From RYN-230 sp963837515 (GTDB taxonomy: Bacteria > Actinomycetota > Actinomycetes > Streptosporangiales > Streptosporangiaceae), in assembly GCA_963837515.1 (NCBI GenBank), contig CAWINT010000014.1:124001-188000 (forward strand): 64,000 nucleotides of DNA. The letters are read 5' to 3'. The number at the start of each line of letters is the position of its first letter. Position 1 is the stretch's first letter. The translations under genes and the position numbers were made by a program. Positions 51,846 through 61,121 of the stretch are shown piece by piece. Under the pieces are notes generated by a model that worked only from the letters and a program-made list of their open reading frames with translations, did not search any database and had not been told where the DNA came from.

Positions 51846-53429
51846 GTGGAGCCGAGATTGAGGCTTGACCCCGGGGTGGTGGCGCAGGCGCGGGAGCTGG
51901 CCCGGGTGGCCGGGCAGCCGGTCGTCGAGCTGGCCCGGACGCACAGCACCGTGGCGATCGAGCGGGCCGTGCTGCGGCTGGCCGGGCTGGACGGGGCCGC
52001 CCCGGACGGGATGCCCTGGGTGAACCGGCTGGCCGAGGCCGTGCGGGAGACCACCGGGCTGGAGCACGGGGTGGCGCTGCCCGCCTGGGACGCGATGGCG
52101 ACCGGCGGGTACCCCGACCTGGCCGCGCTGGCCCGGGACGCGGCCGCGGGCGCGGTGAAGTTCCGGGTGCCCGAGGGCCCGGACGCGGCCCGGGCCCGGC
52201 GGGCGGCCCGGGCGGCGGTGGCGGCCGGCGTCGCGCGCATCGACGCCCGGCGCGCCGAGCGCGGCGCGATGATCGCCGCGACGGCCGACCCGCCGAAGCC
52301 CTGGATCTACCTGATCGTGGCCACCGGCGACATCTACGAGGACATCCCGCAGGCGCAGGCCGCCGCCCGGGAGGGCGCGGACATCGTCGCGGTGATCCGC
52401 TCCACCGGCCAGTCGCTGCTCGACTACGTCCCCGAGGGCGCCACCCGGGAGGGCTACGCGGGGACCTACGCCACCCAGGAGAACTTCCGGCTGATGCGGG
52501 CCGCGCTGGACGACGTGTCCCGGGAGCTGGGCCGGTACGTCCGGCTGACCAACTACGCCTCCGGGCTGTGCATGCCGGAGATCGCCGCGCTGGCCGGCCT
52601 GGAACGGCTCGACATGATGCTGAACGACTGCATGTACGGGATCATCTTCCGCGACATCAATCCGCAGCGCACCTTCATCGACCAGCGGTTCGCCCGGCAG
52701 ATCCACGCCCGGGCCGGGATCATCATCAACACCGGCGAGGACAACTACCTGACCACCGCGGACGCGGTCGACGCGGCGCACACGGTGGTGGTCAGCCAGC
52801 TGCTCAACGAGTTCTTCGGCCAGGAGGCCGGGCTGGCCGACGGGCAGCTCGGCCTGGGCCACGCCTTCGAGATCAACCCGGAGCTGCCGGACTCGTTCCT
52901 GCTCGAGCTGGCCCACGCCCAGCTGGTCCGCGAGCTGTTCCCGGACGCGCCGCTCAAGTACATGCCGCCCACCAAGCACATGACCGGCAACGTGTTCGCC
53001 GGCTACCTGCTCGACGCGTTCTTCAACCTGGCCGGGGTGATGACCGACCAGTCCATCCTGCTCATCGGGATGATGACCGAGGGCATCCACACCCCGTTCC
53101 TGTCCGACCGGGACCTGGCCCTGGAGAACGTCCGTTACGTGGCGCGGGCGGCCGGCCGGCTGGGGGAGAACTTCCGCCCGCCACCCGGCGGGTTCGTGGC
53201 CCGCCGCGCCGAGCAGGTGCTCGGCGAGGCGGTCGGGCTGCTCCGCCGGATCAGCACCGACGGGCTGCTGAACGCCATCGCGGACGGCACCTTCGGGGTG
53301 ACCCGGCGGCCCGCCGACGGCGGCCGCGGTCTGGACGGTGTCTTCCCGCGCGCCGACGGCTACTACAACCCGGCCAGTGAGTTCACCGAAGCGGGCCCGG
53401 CCGGGGCCCAGCCGGGGGCGGAATCATGA
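51846..53429 (+). CDS. kamD: KamD, lysine 5,6-aminomutase alpha subunit
   Basis: A 527-residue subunit, close to the usual size of about 516. With KamE it moves the 6-amino group of beta-lysine to C5, using adenosylcobalamin and PLP. Conserved stretches include DPPKPWIYLIVATGDIYEDI, VIRSTGQSLLDYVPEGATRE, LTNYASGLCMPEIAALAGLE, MLNDCMYGIIFRDINPQRTF, INTGEDNYLTTADAVDAAHT and PPTKHMTGNVFAGYLLDAFF. GTG 51846 follows AGGAAGG. The start is 14 bases after kdd and the stop overlaps the kamE start (ATGA). Confidence 0.93.
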   Translation: MEPRLRLDPGVVAQARELARVAGQPVVELARTHSTVAIERAVLRLAGLDGAAPDGMPWVNRLAEAVRETTGLEHGVALPAWDAMATGGYPDLAALARDAAAGAVKFRVPEGPDAARARRAARAAVAAGVARIDARRAERGAMIAATADPPKPWIYLIVATGDIYEDIPQAQAAAREGADIVAVIRSTGQSLLDYVPEGATREGYAGTYATQENFRLMRAALDDVSRELGRYVRLTNYASGLCMPEIAALAGLERLDMMLNDCMYGIIFRDINPQRTFIDQRFARQIHARAGIIINTGEDNYLTTADAVDAAHTVVVSQLLNEFFGQEAGLADGQLGLGHAFEINPELPDSFLLELAHAQLVRELFPDAPLKYMPPTKHMTGNVFAGYLLDAFFNLAGVMTDQSILLIGMMTEGIHTPFLSDRDLALENVRYVARAAGRLGENFRPPPGGFVARRAEQVLGEAVGLLRRISTDGLLNAIADGTFGVTRRPADGGRGLDGVFPRADGYYNPASEFTEAGPAGAQPGAES

Positions 53430-54232
53430 CCGGCCAGGTCGTCCGCCCCTACGGCGACACCACCGGTGACGGCCAGGTGCAGGTGTCATTCACCCTGCCG
53501 GTGCCGTTCGGGAATGAAGCGGAGCGGGCGGTCGCCGAGGGCGCGGCGCTGCAGCTGGCCGGCCGGATGGGGCTGGAGCCGGCCATGGTGGTGCACGCCA
53601 AGGGGATGGGGCCGGACTTCACCTTCTTCATCGTCTACGGCCGGGTCAGCCACCTGGTCGACGTATCCGCGGTCACCGTGGCCCGGCGCGAGTTCCCGCT
53701 GCTGTCGCCGGCCGAGATCAACCTGCGGGTGCGCAGCGGGCTGGGCCGCAAGCTCGTGGTGCTGGGCGCGTGCACCGGCACCGACGCGCACACCGTGGGC
53801 ATCGACGCGATCCTCAACGTCAAGGGGCACGCGGGGGAGAAGGGCCTGGAGTACTACCGGGAGATCCGGGTGGTGAACCTGGGCGCCCAGGTGGAGGTGG
53901 CCGACCTGGTCGCCCGGGCCCGGGCGGAACGGGCGGACGCCGTCCTGGTCAGCCAGGTCGTGACCCAGCGGGAGGCGCACCTGGCCGGGGCCCGGGAGCT
54001 GGCGGAAGCGTTCACCGCCGCCTACCCCGCGGGGGAGCGGCCGCTGCTGGTGGTCGGCGGGCCGCGGTTCGACCCGGCGATGGCGGCCAGCCTGGGCGTG
54101 GACAAGATCTTCGGCCGCGGCACCACCCCGCGGGAGGTGGCCAGCTACCTGGTGCACGTGCTGGCCCCCGAGCCCGCGGGGCCGCCGCCCGCGGAGCCTG
54201 AGCAGCCCGCGGCGGCCGGGAGGCCGGCGTGA
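53426..54232 (+). CDS. kamE: KamE, lysine 5,6-aminomutase beta subunit
   Basis: A 268-residue cobalamin-binding subunit. The B12 motif DAHTVG (D120, H122, G125) is followed by K133 in NVKGHAGEKG. In the characterised clostridial enzyme the cobalt-ligating His133 and the PLP-binding Lys144 are also 11 residues apart, so both cofactors should bind here. A Rossmann-like B12 domain follows (DAVLVSQVVTQREAHLAGAR, LLVVGGPRFDPAMAASLGVD, KIFGRGTTPREVASYL). The ATG overlaps the kamD stop and its own stop overlaps the kal GTG. Confidence 0.93.
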   Translation: MTGQVVRPYGDTTGDGQVQVSFTLPVPFGNEAERAVAEGAALQLAGRMGLEPAMVVHAKGMGPDFTFFIVYGRVSHLVDVSAVTVARREFPLLSPAEINLRVRSGLGRKLVVLGACTGTDAHTVGIDAILNVKGHAGEKGLEYYREIRVVNLGAQVEVADLVARARAERADAVLVSQVVTQREAHLAGARELAEAFTAAYPAGERPLLVVGGPRFDPAMAASLGVDKIFGRGTTPREVASYLVHVLAPEPAGPPPAEPEQPAAAGRPA

Positions 54233-54624
54233 CCGCGGCGCCGGGTGGGCGGCACGACGGGCTGACCGTCACCCACCGCCGCTACGTGCCCGCCAGCCAT
54301 GCGCACTACGGCGGCCAGCTGGTGGACGGGGCGTACGTGCTCGGCATGTTCGGCGACGTGGCCACCGAGCTGGCCATCCGGTCCGACGCGGACGAGAGCC
54401 TGCTCGCCAGCTACTCCTCGGTCCAGCTGCACGCCCCGGTGCGGGCCGGCGATGTGCTGGAGGCGACCGCGACCGTGATCCGCACCGGGCGCCGCAGCCG
54501 GGAGCTGGCCTTCGAGGCCCGGGTGGTCTGCCGGTCCGACCCGGACCGTGGCCCGTCCGCGGCGCGGGTGCTGGACCCGCCCCTGGTCGTGGTCACCGCC
54601 ACCGGCACAATCGTGGTGCCCTGA
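54229..54624 (+). CDS. kal: Kal, 3-aminobutyryl-CoA ammonia-lyase
   Basis: A 131-residue single-domain hotdog-fold protein (LTVTHRRYVPASHAHYGGQL, VDGAYVLGMFGDVATELAIR, SSVQLHAPVRAGDVLEATAT). Its size and its position after kamDE match Kal, which releases ammonia from 3-aminobutyryl-CoA to give crotonyl-CoA. The GTG start overlaps the kamE stop. It is the last gene of the plus-strand operon and is followed by a strong hairpin. A generic hotdog thioesterase cannot be excluded from sequence alone. Confidence 0.85.
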   Translation: MTAAPGGRHDGLTVTHRRYVPASHAHYGGQLVDGAYVLGMFGDVATELAIRSDADESLLASYSSVQLHAPVRAGDVLEATATVIRTGRRSRELAFEARVVCRSDPDRGPSAARVLDPPLVVVTATGTIVVP

Positions 54625-54655
54625 CCAGCCCGGGCCGGTCAGGGCCGCAAGTCAC

Positions 54656-54690
54656 GCCGGACGTGCCGGTTCGGTCCCGGCACGTCCGGC
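54656..54690. terminator. Bidirectional terminator between kal and acs
   Basis: GCCGGACGTGCCGG (54656-54669) and CCGGCACGTCCGGC (54677-54690) make a perfect 14-base-pair stem with a seven-base loop, midway between two convergent genes. No U-run is present, as is common in high-GC actinobacteria. Confidence 0.8.
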
Positions 54691-54703
54691 AGGCGAGGCG
54701 GGG

Positions 54704-56809
54704 CTACGCGTCGCCGAACGACTTGATCTCCTCGTACTCCGCCTCGGTCAGGTCACGCGGCACGTCGCCCTTGGCCGCCTTGGCCGACTGCACCTGGTGC
54801 CGGATGCTGTTGACGATCTCCGGGTTGGCCAGCGTAGTCACGTCCCCGGTGTCGGCGAAGTTGGACACCGCCGCGATCACCCGGCGCATGATCTTGCCGG
54901 ACCGGGTCTTCGGCATGTCCGGCACGACCCACACGTTCTTCGGCCGGGCGATCTTGCCGATCTCCGTTTCTACCGCGTGGGTGACCTTGGCCGCCATCTC
55001 GTCGGAGGCGGTGAAGCCGGGCTTGAGCGAGACATAGACCTCGACCATCCGGCCGCGGATGTCGTCCACCACCGGGACCGCGGCCGCCTCGGCCACCTCG
55101 GGCACGGTGAGCGCGGCCGACTCGATCTCCTTGGTGCCGAGCCGGTGCCCGGCCACGTTGATCACGTCGTCCACCCGGCCGAGGATCCGGTAGTACCCGT
55201 CCGGGGCCCGGACCGCGCCGTCCCCGGCGAAGTACGGCCAGTCGTGCCAGTCCTTGCTCTCCGCGTTGCGGTTGTACTTCTCGTAGTACACCGAGACGAA
55301 CCGCTCCGGCTGGCCCCAGATGGTCTGCATGATGCCGGGCCACGGATTGCGGATGCAGATGTTGCCCGCCCGGCCGTCCGGCACCTCGTGCCCGTCCTCG
55401 TCATAGATGGCCGGGTAGATGCCGATCACCGCCGGGCCGCAGCTGCCCGGCTTCATCGGCTTGAGGGCCGGCAGCGAGCTGCCCAGGAACCCGCCGGTCT
55501 CGGTCTGCCACCAGGTGTCCACGATGACGGCCTCGCCCTTGCCGACCGTCTTGTGGTACCAGCGCCACACCTCCGGCTCGATCGGCTCGCCGACCGTCGT
55601 CATGTGCTTGAAGTGGTAGTTGTACTTGGCGGGCTCGTCCGGGCCGACCTTGCGCAGCATCCGGATCGCGGTCGGCGAGGTGTGGAAGATGTTCACGCCG
55701 AGCCGCTCGGCGATCCGCCAGGGACGGCCCGCGTCCGGGTAGTTGGGCGTCCCCTCGTAGATCACGCTGGTGGTGCCCAGCGCCAGCGGCCCGTACACGA
55801 TGTAGGAGTGCCCGGTGATCCAGCCGATGTCCGCCATGCACCAGTAGGTGTCCTCCGGGTGGATGTCCTGGTAGTACTTGGACGTCCCGGCCACGTAGGA
55901 CAGGTAGCCGCCGGTGCTGTGCTGGGCGCCCTTGGGCCGTCCCGTGGTGCCGCTGGTGTACATCAGGAACAGCGGTGCCTCCGCGGGCATGGACACCGGC
56001 GGCACGATCTGCCGCCGGTAGCCGGCCAGCACGTCGTCGACGAAGAAGTCACGGCCCTCGGTCATCGGCGTCTGTGAGGCGTACTTGCCCGGGTAGCGCC
56101 GCCACACCAGGACCTTGTCCACCTCCTGGCCCTGCTTGTGCGCCTCGGCCAGCGCCTCATCCGCCTTGACCTTGTGATCCACCAGCGTGCCGCTGCGCCA
56201 GTAGCTGTCCGTCGTGATCAGGATCCGGCTGCCGGAGTCCGCGATCCTGGTGCCGCAGGCGTTGCCGCTGAACCCGCCGAAGACCTGGGAGTGCACCACG
56301 CCGAGGCGGGCGCAGGCCAGCATCGTGACCGGCAGCTCCGGGACCATCGGCATGTGCAGCGTCACCCGGTCGCCGGCCTTGAGCCCGGCGAAGTCGCGCA
56401 GCAGCGCGGCGAACTCGTTCACCTGGTTGTACAGCTCGCGGTAGGTGATGGCAACCGGCTCCTCGTCCTCCACCTCGGAGACGAAGATCATGGCCGCCTT
56501 GTTCGCGTGCGCCTGCAGATGACGGTCCACGCAGTTGTAGGAGGCGTTCAGCCGGCCGCCGGTGAACCACTTCCAGAACGGCGGGTTGCTCGAATCCAGG
56601 ACGGTGTCCCATTTCTTGTCCCAGCTGAGCAGGTCGGCGTATTCGGTGAAGCAGTCCGGGAAGTTCTTCTCGTCGAAGCGCTCGAAGATGGCCGGGTCGT
56701 TCGCGTTGGCCTGCTCAACGAATGCCTCCGGCGGGTAGATGTACTCTTCCTCACGCCAGTGCACCGCGATCTGCGACTCGGATGTCTGGAACTGCTGGCC
56801 TTCCGTCAT
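54704..56809 (-). CDS. acs: Acs, acetyl-CoA synthetase
   Basis: A 701-residue AMP-forming ligase that activates acetate to acetyl-CoA. Signatures are the ATP-binding P-loop LMYTSGTTGRPKGAQHSTGG, the WWQTETGG motif, DDVINVAGHRLGTKEIESA, and the C-terminal PKTRSGKIMRR, whose lysine is the residue acetylated by Pat-type enzymes in Acs. The length is slightly above the usual 650. ATG 56809 has GGACCGGAG upstream. It is convergent with the lysine operon and may recycle acetate or acetoacetate-derived units, though acs is general central metabolism. Confidence 0.93.
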   Translation of the reverse strand: MTEGQQFQTSESQIAVHWREEEYIYPPEAFVEQANANDPAIFERFDEKNFPDCFTEYADLLSWDKKWDTVLDSSNPPFWKWFTGGRLNASYNCVDRHLQAHANKAAMIFVSEVEDEEPVAITYRELYNQVNEFAALLRDFAGLKAGDRVTLHMPMVPELPVTMLACARLGVVHSQVFGGFSGNACGTRIADSGSRILITTDSYWRSGTLVDHKVKADEALAEAHKQGQEVDKVLVWRRYPGKYASQTPMTEGRDFFVDDVLAGYRRQIVPPVSMPAEAPLFLMYTSGTTGRPKGAQHSTGGYLSYVAGTSKYYQDIHPEDTYWCMADIGWITGHSYIVYGPLALGTTSVIYEGTPNYPDAGRPWRIAERLGVNIFHTSPTAIRMLRKVGPDEPAKYNYHFKHMTTVGEPIEPEVWRWYHKTVGKGEAVIVDTWWQTETGGFLGSSLPALKPMKPGSCGPAVIGIYPAIYDEDGHEVPDGRAGNICIRNPWPGIMQTIWGQPERFVSVYYEKYNRNAESKDWHDWPYFAGDGAVRAPDGYYRILGRVDDVINVAGHRLGTKEIESAALTVPEVAEAAAVPVVDDIRGRMVEVYVSLKPGFTASDEMAAKVTHAVETEIGKIARPKNVWVVPDMPKTRSGKIMRRVIAAVSNFADTGDVTTLANPEIVNSIRHQVQSAKAAKGDVPRDLTEAEYEEIKSFGDA

Positions 56810-57238
56810 CTGCTCCGGTCCTTCCGTGGCTTTCGGCCCGTTCCTGGCAGCCAGCCAGCAGCGCGCTAAGGCAGCCGCGGGCCCCGCCGCCGCCCCATCG
56901 TCGGACCGCCCGCTGACCTCGGTGTCAAGAGGCCCCTCACACGCTGGGGAAACCGTTTCATGCTAGCGCCAAGCCGACAGCCCGGACTAGGCCCAAGCGG
57001 GGTGGCTGTGATCACCCGGCCGCCGCCGCCGCCGCGGCCGCGGGGCTGGGCGCGGCCGCAGGCTGGCCCCGGCCGGGGCCGCAGGCTGGCCCCGGCCGGG
57101 GACGCCAGCGCTGGTACAAAATTCCCTATTGCCATCCCCGGGACCGCGCCGTGACCTCGCCGTGGACCGGTAACCTGCTAAGGATCAGGGGGCCCGAATG
57201 GCCGCGGCAGGCGCGGCGGACGGAAGGCAGGCACAGGG
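56810..57238. other. Intergenic region between divergent acs and ppm1
   Basis: A 429-base gap without a convincing gene. It contains a tandem, self-complementary repeat of the GGCCCCGGCCGGGGCC type at about 57059-57101 and a TTGACA on the minus strand (56923-56928) that could be a -35 for acs, without a matching -10. Confidence 0.45.
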
Positions 57239-58009
<771 letters not shown>

Positions 58010-58058
58010 GCACAGCTCCCGGGGCACAGCTTCCCGGGCACCACCGGGCGGGGATCGA

Positions 58059-58083
58059 TGCGCGGCGCCCTGGGCGCCGCGCA
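58059..58083. terminator. Bidirectional terminator between ppm1 and rbpA
   Basis: TGCGCGGCGCC-ctg-GGCGCCGCGCA is a perfect 11-base-pair stem with a three-base loop, 49 bases after ppm1 and 10 bases before the end of the convergent rbpA. Confidence 0.8.
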
Positions 58084-58093
58084 GGCGGCTATC

Positions 58094-58474
58094 TCAGGCG
58101 CTCTTGCGCTGCGGGCTAGGCCGCGCCGCCGCGGCCTGCTCGCCACGCTGGCCGCGGATGAGGGCCAGCCGCTCGGCGAGCACCTCCTCCAGGTCCGCGA
58201 TGGACCGGCGCTCCCGCAGCATGTCCCAGTGGCTGCGCGGCGGCTTCGCCTTCCGCGGGGCGGCCAGATCGCCGGTGGCCGTGAACGCCGTCACCCCGCA
58301 TACCCGGCATTCCCAGGTAGCCGGAACTTCCGCCTCCGCCGCGAACGGGACGGTAAAGTGGTGACCCTTGGGGCAGTCGAAGGCGACCTCCTGGCGCGGC
58401 GCCAGGTCGGTGTTACGGTCGTTTTCGTAGCTCGTTGCCCCGAGCCGGGTCCCGCGAAGTGCGCGTTCGGCCAT
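58094..58474 (-). CDS. rbpA: RbpA, RNA polymerase-binding protein
   Basis: A 126-residue actinobacterial transcription factor that binds sigma factor and RNA polymerase and stabilises the open complex. Visible parts are the N-terminal tail (MAERALRGTRLGATSYENDR), the core domain with FDCPKGHHFTVPF and WECRVCGVTAF (Cys/His pairs), the basic linker APRKAKPPRSHWDMLRERRS and the sigma-interaction helix ADLEEVLAERLALIRGQR. GGGAGG precedes the ATG. A SigR-type promoter lies 41 bases upstream. Confidence 0.95.
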   Translation of the reverse strand: MAERALRGTRLGATSYENDRNTDLAPRQEVAFDCPKGHHFTVPFAAEAEVPATWECRVCGVTAFTATGDLAAPRKAKPPRSHWDMLRERRSIADLEEVLAERLALIRGQRGEQAAAARPSPQRKSA

Positions 58475-58514
58475 CAGTCACTGCCTCCCAGGCGCTCAGC
58501 CTTGCATTGTGGAT

Positions 58515-58541
58515 AACGCCGAGTACCCGGTCAAGATTCCC
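58515..58541 (-). promoter_or_regulatory. SigR-type promoter of rbpA (GGGAAT-N18-GTT)
   Basis: On the minus strand GGGAAT (58541-58536) is followed after exactly 18 bases by GTT (58517-58515), the oxidative-stress SigR consensus of Streptomyces, in which rbpA is a known SigR target. It is placed correctly for an rbpA leader of about 30 bases. Confidence 0.7.
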
Positions 58542-58616
58542 GCTTGGGCCCGATTCCAACCCCCCGCCGCCGGCCCGGCGCTCCGGCCCGGCCGGCGGTC
58601 CCGCCCGCCCGGCCGG

Positions 58617-59450
58617 CTACCTGGCTCGGCCGGGGTGCCACTGCCCGCGGCTGAGCAGCACGTCCCGCAGGGCCACGGTCTCGTCGGTCATGATCCCGTC
58701 CACCCCGCCCGCCAGCAGGCGGCGCATCACCGCCGGGTCGTTCACCGTCCAGGCGTGCACGTGCAGCCCGAGCGCGTGGGCGCGGGCCACGAAGGCCGGC
58801 GTGGCCAGCCCGGCCGGCACCTGGGCGCAGCGGGCCCCGGCCCGGGCCAGCCGCTCGGCCAGGGCCGGGTAGGCGCCCCGCCCGGCCAGCGGGCCCCCCG
58901 GCCGGCCCGGCCCGGGCCGGGAGCTGTCCCGGGGCCCGCGCGGCCCGCCCCACCGGACGACGGCGGCGCCGAGCGGGGACAGGGCCATGCACACCGGCCG
59001 GTCGAGCATCCGGCGCACGCTGCGCAGCCGGCTGGCGCTGAAGGAGGTGATGCAGACCCGTTCCCAGGCGCGGGTGCGGCGCAGCACCTCGGCCAGCGGC
59101 TGGATGGCCGGGGCGTCCTTGACATCGATGTTGAACCGGGCATCCGGCCACGCGCCCAGCAGGTCCTCCAGCAGCGGGATCGGCTCGGTGCCGCCGATGA
59201 GCGCCCGGGCCACCTCGCGCTGCGGCATCCGGGCGATCCGGCCCGGCCGCCCGGTGAGCCGGTCCAGCGTGCGGTCGTGGAAGGCGATCAGGACCCCGTC
59301 CAGGGTGGCCTGGACGTCGGTCTCCAGGTACCGGTAGCCGAGGCCGACGGCGTGCTCGAAGGCCCGCCAGGAGTTCTCCGGGGCATGCGCGGCGCCGCCC
59401 CGGTGCGCGAACGCGGCCGGCCTCGGGTAGTCAAGGAATTCGGTCGGCAT
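58617..59450 (-). CDS. Glycerophosphodiester phosphodiesterase
   Basis: A 277-residue GDPD-family TIM barrel that hydrolyses glycerophosphodiesters to glycerol 3-phosphate and an alcohol. The active-site motif FAHRGGAAHAPENSWRAFEH (HRG...EN) is at about residues 14-33, followed by YRYLETDVQATLDGVLIAFH (ExD and H) and DRTLDRLTG; the C-terminal HVHAWTVNDPAVMRRLLAGG and VDGIMTDE are also typical. A Gly/Pro/Arg-rich loop interrupts the barrel at about 170-190. No signal peptide, so cytosolic. The ATG has no strong ribosome-binding site. Confidence 0.92.
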   Translation of the reverse strand: MPTEFLDYPRPAAFAHRGGAAHAPENSWRAFEHAVGLGYRYLETDVQATLDGVLIAFHDRTLDRLTGRPGRIARMPQREVARALIGGTEPIPLLEDLLGAWPDARFNIDVKDAPAIQPLAEVLRRTRAWERVCITSFSASRLRSVRRMLDRPVCMALSPLGAAVVRWGGPRGPRDSSRPGPGRPGGPLAGRGAYPALAERLARAGARCAQVPAGLATPAFVARAHALGLHVHAWTVNDPAVMRRLLAGGVDGIMTDETVALRDVLLSRGQWHPGRAR

Positions 59451-59523
59451 GTATGCGAGTATGCGTCACCTCCGGGAGCGGCCCGTAAACGGGGCAGGTC
59501 GCAGCGCTGAAGATCCGGGACGG

Positions 59524-60102
59524 CTACCCGTCCCCCCATTCCCGGCGGCGGGCCTCGGCGAGGACGATGGCCGCGGCCGCGGCCACGTTGAGCGAGCCGA
59601 CCCGGCCGACCAGCGGGATGTAGGCGACCGCGTCGGCCGCGGCCAGCAGGGCCGGGCAGCAGCCGTGGTCCTCGTTGCCCAGGGCCAGGCACACGTCACC
59701 GGCCAGCGGCGCCTCGTGCAGCGGGCTGGCCCCGGAGGCCAGCTCGACCGCCACCACCCGCAGCCCCGCCTCCTGGGCGGCCTTGGCCGCCGCCACCGGG
59801 TCCGGCTCCCGGTCCGCGGCCAGCAGCCGCTGGGTGCCCAGCGCGGTTTTGGCCACGGACGGGTGGTCCAGCGGCGCGGTGTTGCCGCTCAGCCAGATCC
59901 GCTCCGCCCCGAAGGCGGCCGCCGAGCGGATGATCATCCCCACGTTGAACGGCTGGGTGACCGAGTCCAGCAGCAGCGCCAGCCGCGCGCTGGTGGCCCG
60001 GCGCCAGGACCGGTTCAGCCGTTTCGCGTCGGTCGGCCGCAGCTGGCGGGGTGGGCCGCCGGGCGCCCCCGGGGGCGGCGCGGGCCGCGCCGGGCCGGTC
60101 AC
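59524..60102 (-). CDS. SpoU/TrmH family RNA methyltransferase
   Basis: A 192-residue SPOUT methyltransferase that 2'-O-methylates RNA. The three SpoU motifs are present: NVGMIIRSAAAFGAERIWL (motif 1), LALGNEDHGCCPALLAAAD (motif 2) and IPLVGRVGSLNVAAAAAIVL (motif 3 with the trefoil knot). The N-terminal 35 residues are basic (PTDAKRLNRSWRR). GTG 60102 overlaps the stop of the upstream methyltransferase gene (GTGA), so the two are coupled. tRNA or rRNA target unknown. Confidence 0.9.
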   Translation of the reverse strand: MTGPARPAPPPGAPGGPPRQLRPTDAKRLNRSWRRATSARLALLLDSVTQPFNVGMIIRSAAAFGAERIWLSGNTAPLDHPSVAKTALGTQRLLAADREPDPVAAAKAAQEAGLRVVAVELASGASPLHEAPLAGDVCLALGNEDHGCCPALLAAADAVAYIPLVGRVGSLNVAAAAAIVLAEARRREWGDG

Positions 60103-60725
60103 GGAGCGGTCACCTCCAGCACCCGGTACCCGGCGCGCGACGCGATGCGCGCGGTCGGCCAGCCCTGACCGTCCAGCCAGCGGTGCAGCGAGTCGCCGCC
60201 CAGGTGCCGGGCGGCGACCAGGTAGGCCCGCGCGCCGGGGGCCAGCCGGGCCAGCCAGCCGGCCAGCATCTCGTGCAGCGCCTGCTTGCCCACCCGGATG
60301 GGGGGGTTGGACCACATCGCGGCGAACCGGGCGGGCAGCGCCGGGTCGTCCGGCGGCACGCAGCGCACGTTCGGCCGCCCCGCCCGCCCGGCGTTGGCCG
60401 CGCACAGCGCGAGGGCCCGCTCGTTCACGTCCACCGCCCACACCGTGGCCCCGGGGGCGCGGGCCGCCATGGCCAGCGCCACGGGCCCGTACCCGGTGCC
60501 GAGGTCCAGCAGGTCACCGGACGCGGGGGGCGGCGGGACGGCGTCCAGCAGCACCCGGGTGCCCGGGTCGAGCCGGCCTGCCGAGAACACCCCGGCGTCG
60601 GTCTCGCACTCGAAGTGCAGGTCGGGCAGCACCACCTGGACCAGGCCCGGGCGGTGCGCGGCGGCCGGGCGGGCGGTGAAGTAGTGCTCCGCCGTCCCGC
60701 GCTCCGCGGCCCGCTTGCCCGCCAC
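60099..60725 (-). CDS. Class I SAM methyltransferase, RsmC/RlmG type
   Basis: A 208-residue protein matching the C-terminal catalytic domain of RsmC-like rRNA guanine-N2 methyltransferases. Motif I is DLLDLGTGYGPVALAMAARA, motif II VWAVDVNERALALCAANAGR and motif IV SNPPIRVGKQALHEML (NPPx). The start segment EHYFTARPAAAHRPGLVQV is usual for this short form. It is translationally coupled to the SpoU methyltransferase, suggesting both act on RNA. Confidence 0.88.
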   Translation of the reverse strand: MAGKRAAERGTAEHYFTARPAAAHRPGLVQVVLPDLHFECETDAGVFSAGRLDPGTRVLLDAVPPPPASGDLLDLGTGYGPVALAMAARAPGATVWAVDVNERALALCAANAGRAGRPNVRCVPPDDPALPARFAAMWSNPPIRVGKQALHEMLAGWLARLAPGARAYLVAARHLGGDSLHRWLDGQGWPTARIASRAGYRVLEVTAP

Positions 60726-60729
60726 CGCG

Positions 60730-61089
60730 TTACCGGGACGGCGGCGGGGCCGGCACCGACCCCGGGGCGGCGGGCTGCTCCGCCTGCGCCATCGCCGGCT
60801 CGATGTAGCGGTGGGTGATCCAGCGCTCCACCACGAAGGTGAGCACCGGGATGGTACCGGCCAGCAGCACCAGCACCGTGGGGCCGACGGCCAGCCTCAG
60901 CCGGCGGGCCAGCAGGTAGGCGAAGAGCAGGTAGATGATGTACAGCAGGCCGTGCAGCGTGCCGACGTCGTTGACCACCACGGTGTTGCCCGCCGCCACC
61001 TGGAGCGGGATGCCGACGAAGCACAAGATGATGAGCACCACCCCGGTCACGTAGGCCATCACGCGGTAGCGGAGCACGGCTGCGCGCAC
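60730..61089 (-). CDS. DUF3817 family integral membrane protein
   Basis: A 119-residue protein with three predicted transmembrane helices (YRVMAYVTGVVLIILCFVGI, LHGLLYIIYLLFAYLLARRL, AVGPTVLVLLAGTIPVLTFV) and the conserved H-G in VGTLHGLLYI and VERWI-H, as in DUF3817 proteins. Function unknown. The C-terminal 25 residues are Ala/Pro-rich. It ends four bases before the methyltransferase gene, probably the same operon. Confidence 0.85.
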   Translation of the reverse strand: MRAAVLRYRVMAYVTGVVLIILCFVGIPLQVAAGNTVVVNDVGTLHGLLYIIYLLFAYLLARRLRLAVGPTVLVLLAGTIPVLTFVVERWITHRYIEPAMAQAEQPAAPGSVPAPPPSR

Positions 61090-61121
61090 CGGCTGCCTCC
61101 TTCATTTCTCTGCGGTCCGCG

